A stretch of 64,000 nucleotides of DNA from Kitasatospora sp. MAA4 (GTDB lineage: Bacteria; Actinomycetota; Actinomycetes; Streptomycetales; Streptomycetaceae). The DNA lies in contig NZ_JARZAI010000007.1 in assembly GCF_029893355.1 (NCBI RefSeq), positions 208,475 through 272,474 of the forward strand. The letters run 5' to 3'. A program made the translations under genes and the position numbers. Positions 32,702 to 42,214 of this stretch are shown here, one piece after another. How positions within the stretch are numbered: position 1 is the stretch's first letter; every line of letters begins with the position of its first letter. The notes under the pieces were generated by a model, which ran no database searches, was not told the origin of the DNA, and saw only the letters and a program-made list of their open reading frames with translations.

Positions 32702-34507
32702 ATGGATCGTACGACCGGCGGTGCGTTGACGCGCCCGCCGCAGGGGGTGGCAGGCGTGGTCCTGCTGCTCGGTGTGCTGCTGGCCGGGGCCGCACCGCTC
32801 ATCCCGCTGGCGGTCCTGGTCAGCCGCTACGAGCCCGAACTGCTGCCGCTCTTCGCGGTCCCGCTGGCAGTCCTGGTGGCGGCCTGGCGGATCGCCCGCG
32901 ACCGGGCCCGGGACCAGCTCACCGACCCGCTCACCGACCTGCCGAACCGGCATGCCCTGCTGCTGGCGGCGCAGGAGGCGATCGCCGAGCACCAGGACGA
33001 GGAGGGCTACAGCGTCGGTCTGATCCTGCTCGACCTCGATCGCTTCCGGTCGCTGAACGACACACTCGGCCACGCGGCCGGCGACCGGCTGCTCGTACAC
33101 ATCGCCCGCCGGCTGCACCGGGTGCTGCGCGGCGGCCACCCGGACACCTCCTCCAACGCACTGGACGGCCCGTCCGGTGCGGCCGACCGCCGGCGCGAGA
33201 CCGAGGAGCTGCTGGCCGACCTGCCGCCGACCGCCGAGCGCGGTCGGCGCGCGGTGGTGGCCCGGATGGGCGGCGACGAGTTCGCCGTGCTGCTCCCCGG
33301 CGTCGGCTGCCCCGACACCCTGGAGCGGCTCGCCAAGGCGCTGATCGCCGAACTCGCCGCGCCGATCCGCCTGGACGGTCTGCTGCTGGTGCTGGAGGCC
33401 TCCGCGGGCGTCTGCGTCTACCCCGAGCACGCCGGTGACGCAGAATCGTTGCTTCGCCGGGCGGACGTGGCGATGGGCCACGCCCAGCAGGGCCGCACCG
33501 GCGTCGAGCAGTACGACCACTCGCAGGACGCCGACACGCCGTACCGGATCGGACTTCTCGGCGACCTGCGCCGGGCACTGGAGACCGGCGAGGTGCAGCT
33601 GCACTACCAGCCGAAGGTGGCCTTCGACGGCCGGGTGGTCGGCCTAGAGGCGCTGCTGCGCTGGGAGCGGCCCGGGCGCGGCAAGGTCAGCCCCGACGAG
33701 TTCGTGGGCCTGGCCGAGTCCAGCGGCCTGATGCCCCGGCTCACCGAGTACGTCCTGGAGGCGGCCATCGGGCAGCTCGCCAGCTGGCGCGCCCAGGGCC
33801 TCCAGGTCCAGGTGGCGGTCAACGTCTCGCCGCGCGACGTGCTCAACCCGGGCTTCGCCCAGCGCGTCGCCGGGCACCTCGCCCGCCACGGAGTGCCCGC
33901 CCAGGCACTCCAGCTGGAGATCACCGAACGGCTGCTGCTGGACGACTCGCGCCGGGCCGCCGACACGCTGGCCGAGCTGCGCCGGCACGGCGTCGGGATG
34001 TCCCTGGACGACTTCGGCACCGGCCACTCCTCGCTGGTGCGGCTGCGCAGCCTGCCGGTCGGCGAGCTGAAGATCGACCGCTCCTTCGTCTCCCGGATGG
34101 TGGCCGACGACCACGACGCCGCGGTGGTCCGCTGCTCGGTGGAGCTCGCGCACTCACTCGGGCTGACCGTGGTCGCCGAGGGCGTCGAGGACGACGAGAC
34201 CTGGGAGCGGCTGCACGGCCTCGGCGTGGACGCCGTGCAGGGCTGGCTGGTCTCCGCGGCGCTCCCCGCCGACCAGGCCACCGCCTGGCTGCGGGTGCAC
34301 CGCACCGGCCCGCCGCCCGCCGAGCGGATGACCACCCTGGACCGCTGGACCGGCAAGGCGGAACTCTCCTGCCCGGCCCTGCCCAGGCCGGTGATCCCCA
34401 CCCAGGCCGTCCAGTCGATGAGCGAGTCGCTGGCGTCCTCGGCCGTCCCACCGCTGCTGCCCCAGCCGGGCGAGACCGGTTTACCGGCCCCCAGCACCCC
34501 ACAGTGA
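32702..34507 (+). CDS. rmdB: membrane-anchored GGDEF-EAL c-di-GMP protein (RmdB-like), with TTA codon
   Basis: A 601-residue protein: two N-terminal helices (about 15-65), a GGDEF domain with intact MGGDEF (about 190) but with a 40-residue insert, and an EAL domain with EALLRW (about 316), NVSPRDVL, ITERLLL and DDFGTGHSSL, so phosphodiesterase residues look complete. It lies between ligA and gatC, the position of S. coelicolor rmdB (SCO5495), a c-di-GMP phosphodiesterase affecting colony development; the assignment rests on that recalled synteny. Codon 594 (34481-34483) is TTA, near the C-terminus, implying bldA dependence. A BldD-like box lies upstream. Confidence 0.88.
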   Translation: MDRTTGGALTRPPQGVAGVVLLLGVLLAGAAPLIPLAVLVSRYEPELLPLFAVPLAVLVAAWRIARDRARDQLTDPLTDLPNRHALLLAAQEAIAEHQDEEGYSVGLILLDLDRFRSLNDTLGHAAGDRLLVHIARRLHRVLRGGHPDTSSNALDGPSGAADRRRETEELLADLPPTAERGRRAVVARMGGDEFAVLLPGVGCPDTLERLAKALIAELAAPIRLDGLLLVLEASAGVCVYPEHAGDAESLLRRADVAMGHAQQGRTGVEQYDHSQDADTPYRIGLLGDLRRALETGEVQLHYQPKVAFDGRVVGLEALLRWERPGRGKVSPDEFVGLAESSGLMPRLTEYVLEAAIGQLASWRAQGLQVQVAVNVSPRDVLNPGFAQRVAGHLARHGVPAQALQLEITERLLLDDSRRAADTLAELRRHGVGMSLDDFGTGHSSLVRLRSLPVGELKIDRSFVSRMVADDHDAAVVRCSVELAHSLGLTVVAEGVEDDETWERLHGLGVDAVQGWLVSAALPADQATAWLRVHRTGPPPAERMTTLDRWTGKAELSCPALPRPVIPTQAVQSMSESLASSAVPPLLPQPGETGLPAPSTPQ

Positions 34508-34650
34508 CTGGTCGGACCAGCCAGGCCCCCTAGGATGGGCTGCACAGACCAAGAGGACGCGAGGCCGGGGCGGCAGTGCCGCCGGGTCGCCGTCCGGGCC
34601 GGTCACCCTCGGTGTCCGGCCTCACCAGAACTCACCTTGAGGATCGCTGC

Positions 34651-34947
34651 ATGCCTGGCATCACGCGCGAGGAGGTCGCCCACCTCGCCCGGCTGTCGCG
34701 TCTGGAGTTGCAGGCGGAGGAGCTGGACCACTTCGCCGAGCAGCTCGACGTGATCATCGGCGCGGTCGCCCGCGTTTCCGAGGTCGCCGGACTGGACGTC
34801 CCGCCGACCTCCCACCCGCTGCCGCTGACCAACGTCATGCGCGCGGACGAGGTCCGGCCCTCGCTCACCCCGGAGCAGGCGCTGTCCGGTGCTCCGGCCG
34901 CCGAGGAGCAGCGTTTCCGCGTGCCGCAGATTCTGGGGGAGGACTAA
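34651..34947 (+). CDS. gatC: Asp/Glu-tRNA amidotransferase subunit C
   Basis: A 98-residue subunit that wraps GatA and GatB in the complex converting mischarged Glu-tRNA(Gln) and Asp-tRNA(Asn). The family start [17 protein letters not shown] and the end RVPQIL are clear. ATG 34651 has TTGAGG upstream; the frame extends to 34576 without family resemblance. gatA begins six bases after its stop. Confidence 0.96.
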   Translation: MPGITREEVAHLARLSRLELQAEELDHFAEQLDVIIGAVARVSEVAGLDVPPTSHPLPLTNVMRADEVRPSLTPEQALSGAPAAEEQRFRVPQILGED

Positions 34948-34952
34948 CACCC

Positions 34953-36446
34953 ATGACCGACCTCATCAAGTACACCGCCGCCGACACGGCCGCCGCCATC
35001 GCGAGCGGCCAGGTCAGCGCGGTCGAGGTGGCCCAGGCCCACCTGGACCGGATCGACGCCGTCGACAAGAAGGTCAACGCCTTCCTGCACGTCGACACCG
35101 AGGGCGCGCTGGCCGCTGCCCGCGCGGTGGACGACAGGCGCGCCAAGGGTGAGGAGCTCGGCCCGCTGGCCGGCGTCCCGCTCGCGCTCAAGGACGTCTT
35201 CACCACCAAGGGCGTGCCGACCACCTGCGGGTCGAAGATCCTGGAGGGCTGGATCCCGCCCTACGACGCGACGCTGACGTCCCGTCTGAAGGACGCGGGC
35301 GTGGTCATCCTCGGCAAGACCAACATGGACGAGTTCGCCATGGGGTCCTCCACCGAGAACAGCGCCTACGGCCCCACCGGCAACCCGTGGGACCTCTCGC
35401 GGATCCCCGGCGGTTCCGGCGGCGGTTCGGCCGCGGCGCTGGCCGCGTACGAGGCTCCGCTGGCGATCGGCACCGACACCGGCGGCTCGATCCGCCAGCC
35501 CGGCGCCGTCACCGGCACGGTGGGTGTGAAGCCGACCTACGGCTCGGTCTCCCGCTACGGCCTGGTCGCCTTCTCCTCCTCGCTCGACCAGGGCGGCCCG
35601 TGCGCCCGTACGGTCCTGGACGCGGCGCTGCTGCACGAGGCGATCGCCGGCCACGACCCGCTGGACTCCACCTCCATCGACGCGCCCGTCCCGGCCGTCG
35701 TCGCGGCCGCCAAGCTGCGCGACGTGCGCGGCATGCGGATCGGCGTGGTCAAGGAGTTCGCGGGCGAGGGCTACCAGGCCGGCGTCATGCAGCGCTTCAA
35801 CGAGAGCGTGGAGCTGCTGCGCGAGTTGGGCGCCGAGGTCGTCGAGGTCTCCTGCCCGTCGTTCACTCTCGCGCTGCCGGCGTACTACCTGATCGCGCCG
35901 AGCGAGGCCTCCTCCAACCTGGCCCGCTTCGACGCGATGCGCTACGGCCTGCGGGTCGGCGACGACGGCACCCGGTCGGCCGAGGACGTCACCGCGCTCA
36001 CCCGCGAGGCCGGCTTCGGCCCGGAGGTCAAGCGCCGGATCATCCTGGGCACCTACGCGCTCTCCTCGGGCTACTACGACGCCTACTACGGCTCGGCCCA
36101 GAAGGTCCGCACCCTGATCTCGCGCGACTTCGACGCGGCCTTCGCGGGCGTCGACGTGCTGATCTCGCCGACCACGCCGACCACCGCCTTCCCGATCGGC
36201 GAGCGCGCCGACGACCCGATGGCGATGTACCTGGCCGACCTCTGCACGATTCCGTCCAACCTCGCGGGCAACGCGGCCATGTCGCTGCCCTGCGGGCTCG
36301 CCCCGGAGGACAATCTCCCGGTCGGCCTGCAGATCATCGCTCCCGCGATGGCGGACGACCGCCTGTACCGCGTGGGCGGCGCCGTCGAGGCCGCACTCAA
36401 CGACAAGTGGGGGCACCCCCTGCTCGAGGAGGCACCGGCACTGTGA
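34953..36446 (+). CDS. gatA: Asp/Glu-tRNA amidotransferase subunit A
   Basis: A 497-residue amidase-signature enzyme that releases ammonia from glutamine for the GatB step. The Ser-cisSer-Lys triad lies in [11 protein letters not shown] (Lys about 79), the loop [12 protein letters not shown] and the nucleophile motif [12 protein letters not shown] (Ser about 178). Length is normal. It sits in gatC-gatA-(small gene)-gatB and its stop overlaps the start of the small gene by four bases. Confidence 0.97.
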   Translation: MTDLIKYTAADTAAAIASGQVSAVEVAQAHLDRIDAVDKKVNAFLHVDTEGALAAARAVDDRRAKGEELGPLAGVPLALKDVFTTKGVPTTCGSKILEGWIPPYDATLTSRLKDAGVVILGKTNMDEFAMGSSTENSAYGPTGNPWDLSRIPGGSGGGSAAALAAYEAPLAIGTDTGGSIRQPGAVTGTVGVKPTYGSVSRYGLVAFSSSLDQGGPCARTVLDAALLHEAIAGHDPLDSTSIDAPVPAVVAAAKLRDVRGMRIGVVKEFAGEGYQAGVMQRFNESVELLRELGAEVVEVSCPSFTLALPAYYLIAPSEASSNLARFDAMRYGLRVGDDGTRSAEDVTALTREAGFGPEVKRRIILGTYALSSGYYDAYYGSAQKVRTLISRDFDAAFAGVDVLISPTTPTTAFPIGERADDPMAMYLADLCTIPSNLAGNAAMSLPCGLAPEDNLPVGLQIIAPAMADDRLYRVGGAVEAALNDKWGHPLLEEAPAL

Positions 36447-36682
36447 GCAAGATCGAGAAGGCAAAAGGCTTCAAGCACTCCAAGCCCGGACTGTGGCTCA
36501 GCATCGGCACCAGCGCGTTCGGTGTGCTGAGCATCGTCAAGGACGTCCGCAAGGCCCGCAGCGAGCAGGACAACCTCCTGCTGGCCAACGCCGTGGTCGG
36601 CGCCCTCGCCCTGGTCACCGGCACCGCCCTGCTGCTGCGCGAGCTCAAGCACCTGGGCGACGACGACGTGCTGGCGGGCTGA
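36443..36682 (+). CDS. small membrane protein coupled to gatA
   Basis: A 79-residue protein starting at GTG 36443 inside the gatA stop (GTGA overlap), with GAGGAGG upstream, so translation is coupled. A basic N-terminus ([15 protein letters not shown]) precedes one or two hydrophobic segments ([16 protein letters not shown] and [21 protein letters not shown]), and an acidic end (GDDDVLAG) closes it. I do not recognise a domain. I recall that S. coelicolor also has a small gene (SCO5500) between gatA and gatB, which would argue it is real and conserved. Confidence 0.8.
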   Translation: MSKIEKAKGFKHSKPGLWLSIGTSAFGVLSIVKDVRKARSEQDNLLLANAVVGALALVTGTALLLRELKHLGDDDVLAG

Positions 36683-36768
36683 GCGGCCCCGGCCCCGGCT
36701 CTCAGGTCCGGCCCCCGTGTCTGTGGGGCCGGACCGGTACCTCCAAGACTTTTAGTGAAGGGGACGCT

Positions 36769-38274
36769 GTGAGCGTCATGAACCTGGTCTCCTACGACGA
36801 CGCGATGGCTTCCTACGACCCGGTGATGGGCCTGGAGGTCCATGTCGAGCTGGGTACCAAGACGAAGATGTTCTGCGGTTGTTCGACCACCCTCGGGGCC
36901 GAGCCGAACAGTCAGACCTGCCCGACGTGTCTGGGCCTGCCCGGGTCGCTGCCGGTGGTCAACGCGATCGGCGTGGAGTCGGCGATCAAGATCGGCCTGG
37001 CGCTGAACTGCGAGATCGCGCAGTGGTGCCGGTTCGCGCGGAAGAACTACTTCTACCCGGACATGCCGAAGAACTTCCAGACCTCGCAGTACGACGAGCC
37101 GATCGCCTTCAACGGCTACCTCGACGTGCAGCTGGAGGACGGCGAGATCTTCCGGGTGCAGATCGAGCGCGCCCACATGGAGGAGGACACCGGCAAGTCC
37201 TCGCACATCGGCGGCGCCACCGGCCGCATCCACGGCGCCTCGCACTCGCTGCTCGACTACAACCGGGCCGGCATCCCGCTGATCGAGATCGTCACCAAGC
37301 CGATCGAGGGCGCGGGCGTGCGGGCCCCCGAGGTCGCCAAGGCCTACGTCGCCGAACTGCGCGAGCTGATCAAGGCGCTGGGCGTCTCCGAGGCCCGGAT
37401 GGACAAGGGCCAGATGCGCTGCGACGTCAACCTGTCGCTGCGCCCGCACGGCCGCGAGAAGTTCGGGACCCGCTCGGAGACCAAGAACGTCAACTCGCTG
37501 CGCAGCGTGGAGCGGGCCGCCCGGTTCGAGATCATGCGGCACGCCACGGTGCTGGACGACGGCGGGACGATCGTCCAGGAGACCCGGCACTTCCACGAGG
37601 AGGACGGCTCCACCACGGCCGGCCGGATCAAGGACAACGCCGAGGACTACCGCTACTTCCCCGAGCCCGACCTGGTGCCGATCGCCCCGGCCCGGGCGTG
37701 GGTGGAGGAGCTGCGGGCCGCGCTGCCGGAGCTGCCGCGGCTGCGCCGGGCCCGGTTGCAGGGCGAGTGGGGCCTGTCGGACCAGGACATGCAGTCGGTG
37801 CTGAACGCCGGTGCGGTGCAGCCGATCCTGGAGACCATCGCGGCCGGTGCCCCGGCCGATCAGGCCCGCAAGTGGTGGATGGGTGAGCTGGCCCGGCGGG
37901 CCAACGAGAGCGGTACCGACCTGTCCGAGCAGCCGATCACCCCCGGCCAGGTGGCGCGGGTGTGTGCGCTGGTGGCGGAGGGCAAGCTGAACGACAAGCT
38001 GGCCCGCCAGGTCATCGAGGGCGTGCTGGCCGGCCAGGGCGAGCCGGACGAGGTCGTCGCGGCGCGCGGCCTGGCCGTCGTCTCGGACGACTCCGCGCTC
38101 GGCGCGGCCGTCGACCAGGCCATCGCGGACAACCCGGCGATCGCCGACAAGATCCGCGACGGCAAGGTCGCCGCGGTCGGCGCCCTGGTCGGCGCGGTCA
38201 TGAAGACCACCCGCGGCCAGGCCGACGCCGCCCGCGTCAAGGACCTCCTCCTGCAGAAGCTCGGCGCCGCGTAA
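36769..38274 (+). CDS. gatB: Asp/Glu-tRNA amidotransferase subunit B
   Basis: A 501-residue tRNA-binding kinase/transamidase subunit. It begins near [24 protein letters not shown], has the zinc-site pair CGCS and CPTCLGLPG, a central [14 protein letters not shown], and the C-terminal helical YqeY-like tRNA-binding domain ending [10 protein letters not shown]. Start GTG 36769 (GAAGGGG upstream) or ATG 36778 are both possible. It is separated from the small membrane gene by 86 bp and followed by a strong terminator. Confidence 0.96.
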   Translation: MSVMNLVSYDDAMASYDPVMGLEVHVELGTKTKMFCGCSTTLGAEPNSQTCPTCLGLPGSLPVVNAIGVESAIKIGLALNCEIAQWCRFARKNYFYPDMPKNFQTSQYDEPIAFNGYLDVQLEDGEIFRVQIERAHMEEDTGKSSHIGGATGRIHGASHSLLDYNRAGIPLIEIVTKPIEGAGVRAPEVAKAYVAELRELIKALGVSEARMDKGQMRCDVNLSLRPHGREKFGTRSETKNVNSLRSVERAARFEIMRHATVLDDGGTIVQETRHFHEEDGSTTAGRIKDNAEDYRYFPEPDLVPIAPARAWVEELRAALPELPRLRRARLQGEWGLSDQDMQSVLNAGAVQPILETIAAGAPADQARKWWMGELARRANESGTDLSEQPITPGQVARVCALVAEGKLNDKLARQVIEGVLAGQGEPDEVVAARGLAVVSDDSALGAAVDQAIADNPAIADKIRDGKVAAVGALVGAVMKTTRGQADAARVKDLLLQKLGAA

Positions 38275-38299
38275 GTCCTGACACCTCCTAAGGCGTCTC

Positions 38300-38343
38300 A
38301 AACGCCGTTGGCCACCCCTCCTTAGGGGTGGCCAACGGCGTTT
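38300..38343 (+). terminator. intrinsic terminator after gatB
   Basis: Perfect 20-bp stem (38300-38319 with 38324-38343) around CCTT, followed by a short T run (TTTTCC overlapping the stem end). It lies 26 bp after the gatB stop. Confidence 0.9.
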
Positions 38344-38484
38344 TCCGGCCGGTCTAAGGCCCTGACGCTCCGCAAGATGCGGCATGCTGCCGATGCCCGG
38401 CACCCCCCTGGGGGAGGAGGCTCTTACCAGGACGACAGACCGGCCGGGAGAGGCCGGGAAGCGTCCCGGAACAGGGGATCCAGG

Positions 38485-38712
38485 ATGAACGAGTACGAGC
38501 TCTACTACGGTCAGCGCAACGCCGAGCTGCGCGAGATCGCCGCCCACGAGCGGCTGGTCACCGAGGCCCTCGCGGCCCGCCGGATCGCCCGGCAGGCGGC
38601 CCGCCCGCAGGGCGTCAGCGGCCGCGCCGGGGTACTGCGCCGGCTCGCCGCCGGCAGCGGCTGGCGCGCGGCCCACACCGAGCGGGCCGCTGCCGGCCTC
38701 AGTGAATGCTGA
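38485..38712 (+). CDS. small hypothetical protein (75 residues)
   Basis: ATG 38485 follows AGGGGATCCAGG and opens a 75-codon frame (MNEYELYYGQRNAELREIAA). The product is helical, basic and Arg/Ala-rich with no signal or membrane segment. No family is recognised. It lies between the gatB terminator and the LuxR gene, and the longest LuxR frame would overlap its last codons. The clear ribosome site and non-random start make it likely but not certain. Confidence 0.6.
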   Translation: MNEYELYYGQRNAELREIAAHERLVTEALAARRIARQAARPQGVSGRAGVLRRLAAGSGWRAAHTERAAAGLSEC

Positions 38713-38873
38713 CGGATCGGGACACTCCCGGCGCCACGAGGGGAGCGCCGGGAGACGAGGGGAGGGACGCCACCGGCGCCCTCCCCTCGGGCCGTTCAGC
38801 GCCGGTGTCTCACGCCCAGGTAATCGCTCGGCTGGTGTCGGGTCCCTGTGGCATGCTCAGCGCCGTGGATCAG

Positions 38874-41800
38874 ATGTCGGTCAGTCCCGTGTTCGTCGGC
38901 CGTGGCAGCGAGACCGCCACCCTCATGGCGGCGCTGCGCCGTGCCTCGGCGGGGCAGCCGCAGGCGCTGCTGATCGGTGGTGAGGCGGGCGTCGGCAAGA
39001 CCCGTCTGCTGGAGGAGTTCCTCTGCGCGGCCGAGGCCGAGGCCGACGGCAAGGGCAAGGGCGCGGGACCGGACGCCGCAGCCGTGACGATGCTCGGCGG
39101 CTGCCTGGAGGTTGGCGCCGAGGGCCTGCCGTACGCCCCGCTGGTGACGGCCCTGCGCCGGCTGTACCGCCGTCTCGGCCCCGAACTGCGCACGGCCGCC
39201 ACCGGGATGGAGGCCCATCTCTCCCGGCTGCTCCCCGAGTTCGGCGACGTCGACAGCGAGCCCAACGACGAGTACGGCCGGGCCCGGCTCTTCGAGCACA
39301 TCGGCCGCCTCTTCGAGCGGCTCAGCGCGCAGCGCACGCTCGTCCTGGCGATCGAGGACCTGCACTGGTCCGACCGCTCCACCCGCGAGCTGCTGGCCTA
39401 CCTGATCAGCACGCTGCAGCGCTCGAGGGTGCTGATCCTGGCCACCTACCGCACCGACGACCTGCACCGCCGCCACCCGCTGCGGCCCTTCCTCGCCGAG
39501 CTGGAGCGCCAGCGCACCGTGCAGCGGATGGAGTTGGACCGCTTCGAGTGCCAGGAGGTGGCCGCCCAGCTGGCCGGCATCCTGCGGATCGAGAACCCGG
39601 ACCGCCAGCTGGTGGAGCGGATCCACCGGCGCTCCGAGGGCAACCCGTTCTTCGTCGAGGAGCTGGCCCACTCCTACCAGGACGGCTGTTCGGTGGGCCT
39701 GAGCGACTCACTGCGGGACATCCTGCTGGTCCGCGTCGAGGCGCTGCCCGAGGAGACCCAACGGGTGCTCAGGATCGCGGCCGAGGGCGGTTCCCGGGTG
39801 GAGCACGAGCTGCTGGCCGCCGTCCTGGACGGTCCCGAGGACGAGCTGATCGACGCGCTGCGCACCGCCGTCGGCGCCAACATCCTCCAGCTGGACAAGG
39901 ACGGCGAGGGCTACCGCTTCCGCCACGCGCTGGTCCGCGAGGCGGTCTCGGACGACCTGCTGCCGGGCGAGCGCCACCGGATCAACCGCCGCTTCGCCGC
40001 CGCCCTGGAGGCCGATCCCGGCCTGGTCCAGCGCGACGAGCGCCCGGCCAGGCTGGCCAACTACTGGTACCAGGCCCACGATCCGGCCCGCGCGCTGCCC
40101 ACCGCGCTGGACGCGGCCCGGGCGGCCCGGCGCCGCAACGCCTTCGCCGAGCAGCTGCGGCTGCTGGAGCGGGCCGTCGAACTCTGGGACGAGGTGGACG
40201 AGGAGTCCCTGCGCACCACCCTGCGCCCGCACGACTGGGCCGAGACCTACCCGCCCTGCTGCTGCGTCCCGGGCACCTGCGGCACCGAGTGCGACCGGCT
40301 GCGGCTGGTCGACGTGCTGGCCGAGGCCGTCGTCGCGGCCCGTCGCTCCGGCGACCGCGAGCGCGGGCTCAGCCTCACCAAGCGCGGGCTCAAGCAGGTG
40401 GACGAGAACGAGAACCCGCTGCGCAGCGCCTGGTTCCGGATGCACCGGTCGCGGATGCTGGGCCACCTCAACCGGGCCGGCGGCGTCGAGGAACTCGCGC
40501 ACGCCCTGCGGCTGGTGGAGGGCCGTCCGCCGTCCGCCGTGCAGGCGGAGGTGTTCGCGATGGGCGCCTCGATGAGCATGCTGCGGGTGGCCACCGAGGG
40601 GGACGTCGCGCTCGCCGAGCGGGCCGTCGAGATCGCCCGGCAGGTCGGCGCCAAGAGCGTGGAGCTGCATGCGCGGATGACGCTGGGCACCCTGTACAAC
40701 GACTTCGGCGAACCCGAGCGGGGCGTCGCCTCGCTGCGCGCCGCCGTCGCGGCCGCCCGCGAGCTCGGCGTTCCAGAGGTGCTCACCCGGGGTCTGAACA
40801 ACCTGGCCAGCATGCTCGCTCATCTCGGCCAGGCCGAGGAGGCAACCGCGCTGGCCCGGGAGGGCCTTGAGGTGGCCGGCCGGCTCGGCCTGCTCCGCAA
40901 CACCGGGGCGATCCTGGCCGGGAACCTCGCCGAGTGCCTGATCCTGAGCGGTCGGCCGGCCGAGGCCGCCGAGGTGCTGGCCGGCTGGGACGACGGCGGC
41001 CGGGCCGAGAGATACGACGAGTACCTGTACCGGATCCGGGGTGAAGTCACTTTCCTGCAGGGCGACTTCGCGCTGACCGCCGAGCACCTGGTGAAGACCC
41101 GGCTGAACTCCCGGGACGATCAGCCACAGCACGTGCTGCCCACCGCCCGGCTGGCGATCGACCTCGCGGGGCGCACCGGCAGGCCGCTGGAGGCCCGTGC
41201 CGAGCTGCTGACGGCGCTGGACCGGCAGTTGCCCCCGCAGGGCGACAACCGGCTGCTGCCGGTGCTGGCCAGGGCGGCCGCCGTGGAGGCGGACTCGCGC
41301 GGCCTGCCCTCGGCCGACCTCGGCCGGGAGCTGGTCCTTGAGCGGATCGCCGAGGCGCTCGGCCGGCAGCGGCCGGTGGTCCCGCTGCACGTGGGGTGGG
41401 CGCGGCTGGCCGAGGCCGAGCTGGCCCGCGCGGCCGGCGCCGACACCCCGACGCACTGGGCCGCCGCGCTCACCCCGCTGCGGGCCGCCGGGCTGCCGTA
41501 TCCGCTGGTGCTGGCGCTGCTCGGGGCGGGCCGTGCGGCCGCCGCGGCGGGGCGCCGGGAGGAGGCCGGGGAGTTGCTGCGGGAGGCCGCCGCGCTGGCG
41601 GAGCTGCGCGGCGACGGCGCTCTCACCCAGGAGATCGCCCGGCTGGCCGAGCGGGCCGGGGTGGCCCGCGCGCTGGCCGCGACGCCCGCGCAGCAGCAGC
41701 CGGCGCCGTCCGCTCCGGCGGAGTTCTCGCTGACGCCGCGTGAGACGGACGTGCTGCGGCTGCTGGCACTGGGCCGTACCAATCGGCAGATCGCCGAGGA

Positions 41801-41954
41801 GCTGTTCATCTCGCCCAAGACGGCGAGCGTGCATGTCTCCAACATCCTGGCGAAGCTGGAGGTCTCCGGCCGCGGCGAGGCGGCCGCCCTCGCCCACCGG
41901 CTGCACCTCTTCCCCGAAGCGGCCGACGGGCGGTCTCACGCCCCGGCGCACTGA
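38874..41954 (+). CDS. large ATP-binding LuxR-family regulator (LAL/MalT type)
   Basis: A ~1026-residue STAND-type regulator. An N-terminal AAA domain starts at VFVGRGSETATL, with Walker A GGEAGVGKTRLL (about 36-45) and Walker B LVLAIEDLHW (about 155). A long TPR-like helical region (about 380-930) should sense a ligand or partner. The C-terminal LuxR helix-turn-helix (about 952-1015) reads LTPRETDVLRLLALGRTNRQIAEELFISPKTASVHVSNILAKL. ATG 38874, GTG 38865 and ATG 38853 are possible starts and none has a good ribosome site. The sequence CCCTGCTGCTGCGTCCCGG encodes an odd cysteine cluster (PPCCCVPGTCGTEC, about 460). Target genes are unknown; not obviously part of a cluster. Confidence 0.88.
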   Translation: MSVSPVFVGRGSETATLMAALRRASAGQPQALLIGGEAGVGKTRLLEEFLCAAEAEADGKGKGAGPDAAAVTMLGGCLEVGAEGLPYAPLVTALRRLYRRLGPELRTAATGMEAHLSRLLPEFGDVDSEPNDEYGRARLFEHIGRLFERLSAQRTLVLAIEDLHWSDRSTRELLAYLISTLQRSRVLILATYRTDDLHRRHPLRPFLAELERQRTVQRMELDRFECQEVAAQLAGILRIENPDRQLVERIHRRSEGNPFFVEELAHSYQDGCSVGLSDSLRDILLVRVEALPEETQRVLRIAAEGGSRVEHELLAAVLDGPEDELIDALRTAVGANILQLDKDGEGYRFRHALVREAVSDDLLPGERHRINRRFAAALEADPGLVQRDERPARLANYWYQAHDPARALPTALDAARAARRRNAFAEQLRLLERAVELWDEVDEESLRTTLRPHDWAETYPPCCCVPGTCGTECDRLRLVDVLAEAVVAARRSGDRERGLSLTKRGLKQVDENENPLRSAWFRMHRSRMLGHLNRAGGVEELAHALRLVEGRPPSAVQAEVFAMGASMSMLRVATEGDVALAERAVEIARQVGAKSVELHARMTLGTLYNDFGEPERGVASLRAAVAAARELGVPEVLTRGLNNLASMLAHLGQAEEATALAREGLEVAGRLGLLRNTGAILAGNLAECLILSGRPAEAAEVLAGWDDGGRAERYDEYLYRIRGEVTFLQGDFALTAEHLVKTRLNSRDDQPQHVLPTARLAIDLAGRTGRPLEARAELLTALDRQLPPQGDNRLLPVLARAAAVEADSRGLPSADLGRELVLERIAEALGRQRPVVPLHVGWARLAEAELARAAGADTPTHWAAALTPLRAAGLPYPLVLALLGAGRAAAAAGRREEAGELLREAAALAELRGDGALTQEIARLAERAGVARALAATPAQQQPAPSAPAEFSLTPRETDVLRLLALGRTNRQIAEELFISPKTASVHVSNILAKLEVSGRGEAAALAHRLHLFPEAADGRSHAPAH

Positions 41955-41975
41955 CGCACAGGGCCCGGCGCATGG

Positions 41976-41998
41976 GCGCACACGCCCCGGCGTGCGCG
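41976..41998 (+). terminator. possible terminator after the LuxR gene
   Basis: GCGCA-CACGCC pairs with GGCGTGCGC around a short CC/GG loop, with one bulged base, 22 bp after the LuxR stop. Weak: no T run. Confidence 0.4.
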
Positions 41999-42214
41999 CT
42001 TCATCGCGTGCGCTACGGCCAACCGGGCCGATCTGGTGGAAGCGGGTGCATATCCCTACTCTCGGACCATTACTCTAAGTTGAGTGTGCGTGTCATTGAG
42101 TGACCGAAGTGGTGTACTGTCCCGACTGGGAGAACTGGTGCGGCCGCCCGTCTGCGGACGACGCAGTCGCAGTCCGGGTGGCACCAAGCCGCGGGCCGGA
42201 GGGGGAGGTACCGG

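Noticed and set aside
38706..38873. Longest LuxR frame starting at 38706
   Set aside because: It would overlap the 75-residue gene and adds about 56 non-conserved residues before the AAA domain.
42070..42125. BldD sites upstream of the large GGDEF gene
   Set aside because: TTGAGTG repeats resemble half sites but no full match to the consensus is found on either strand.
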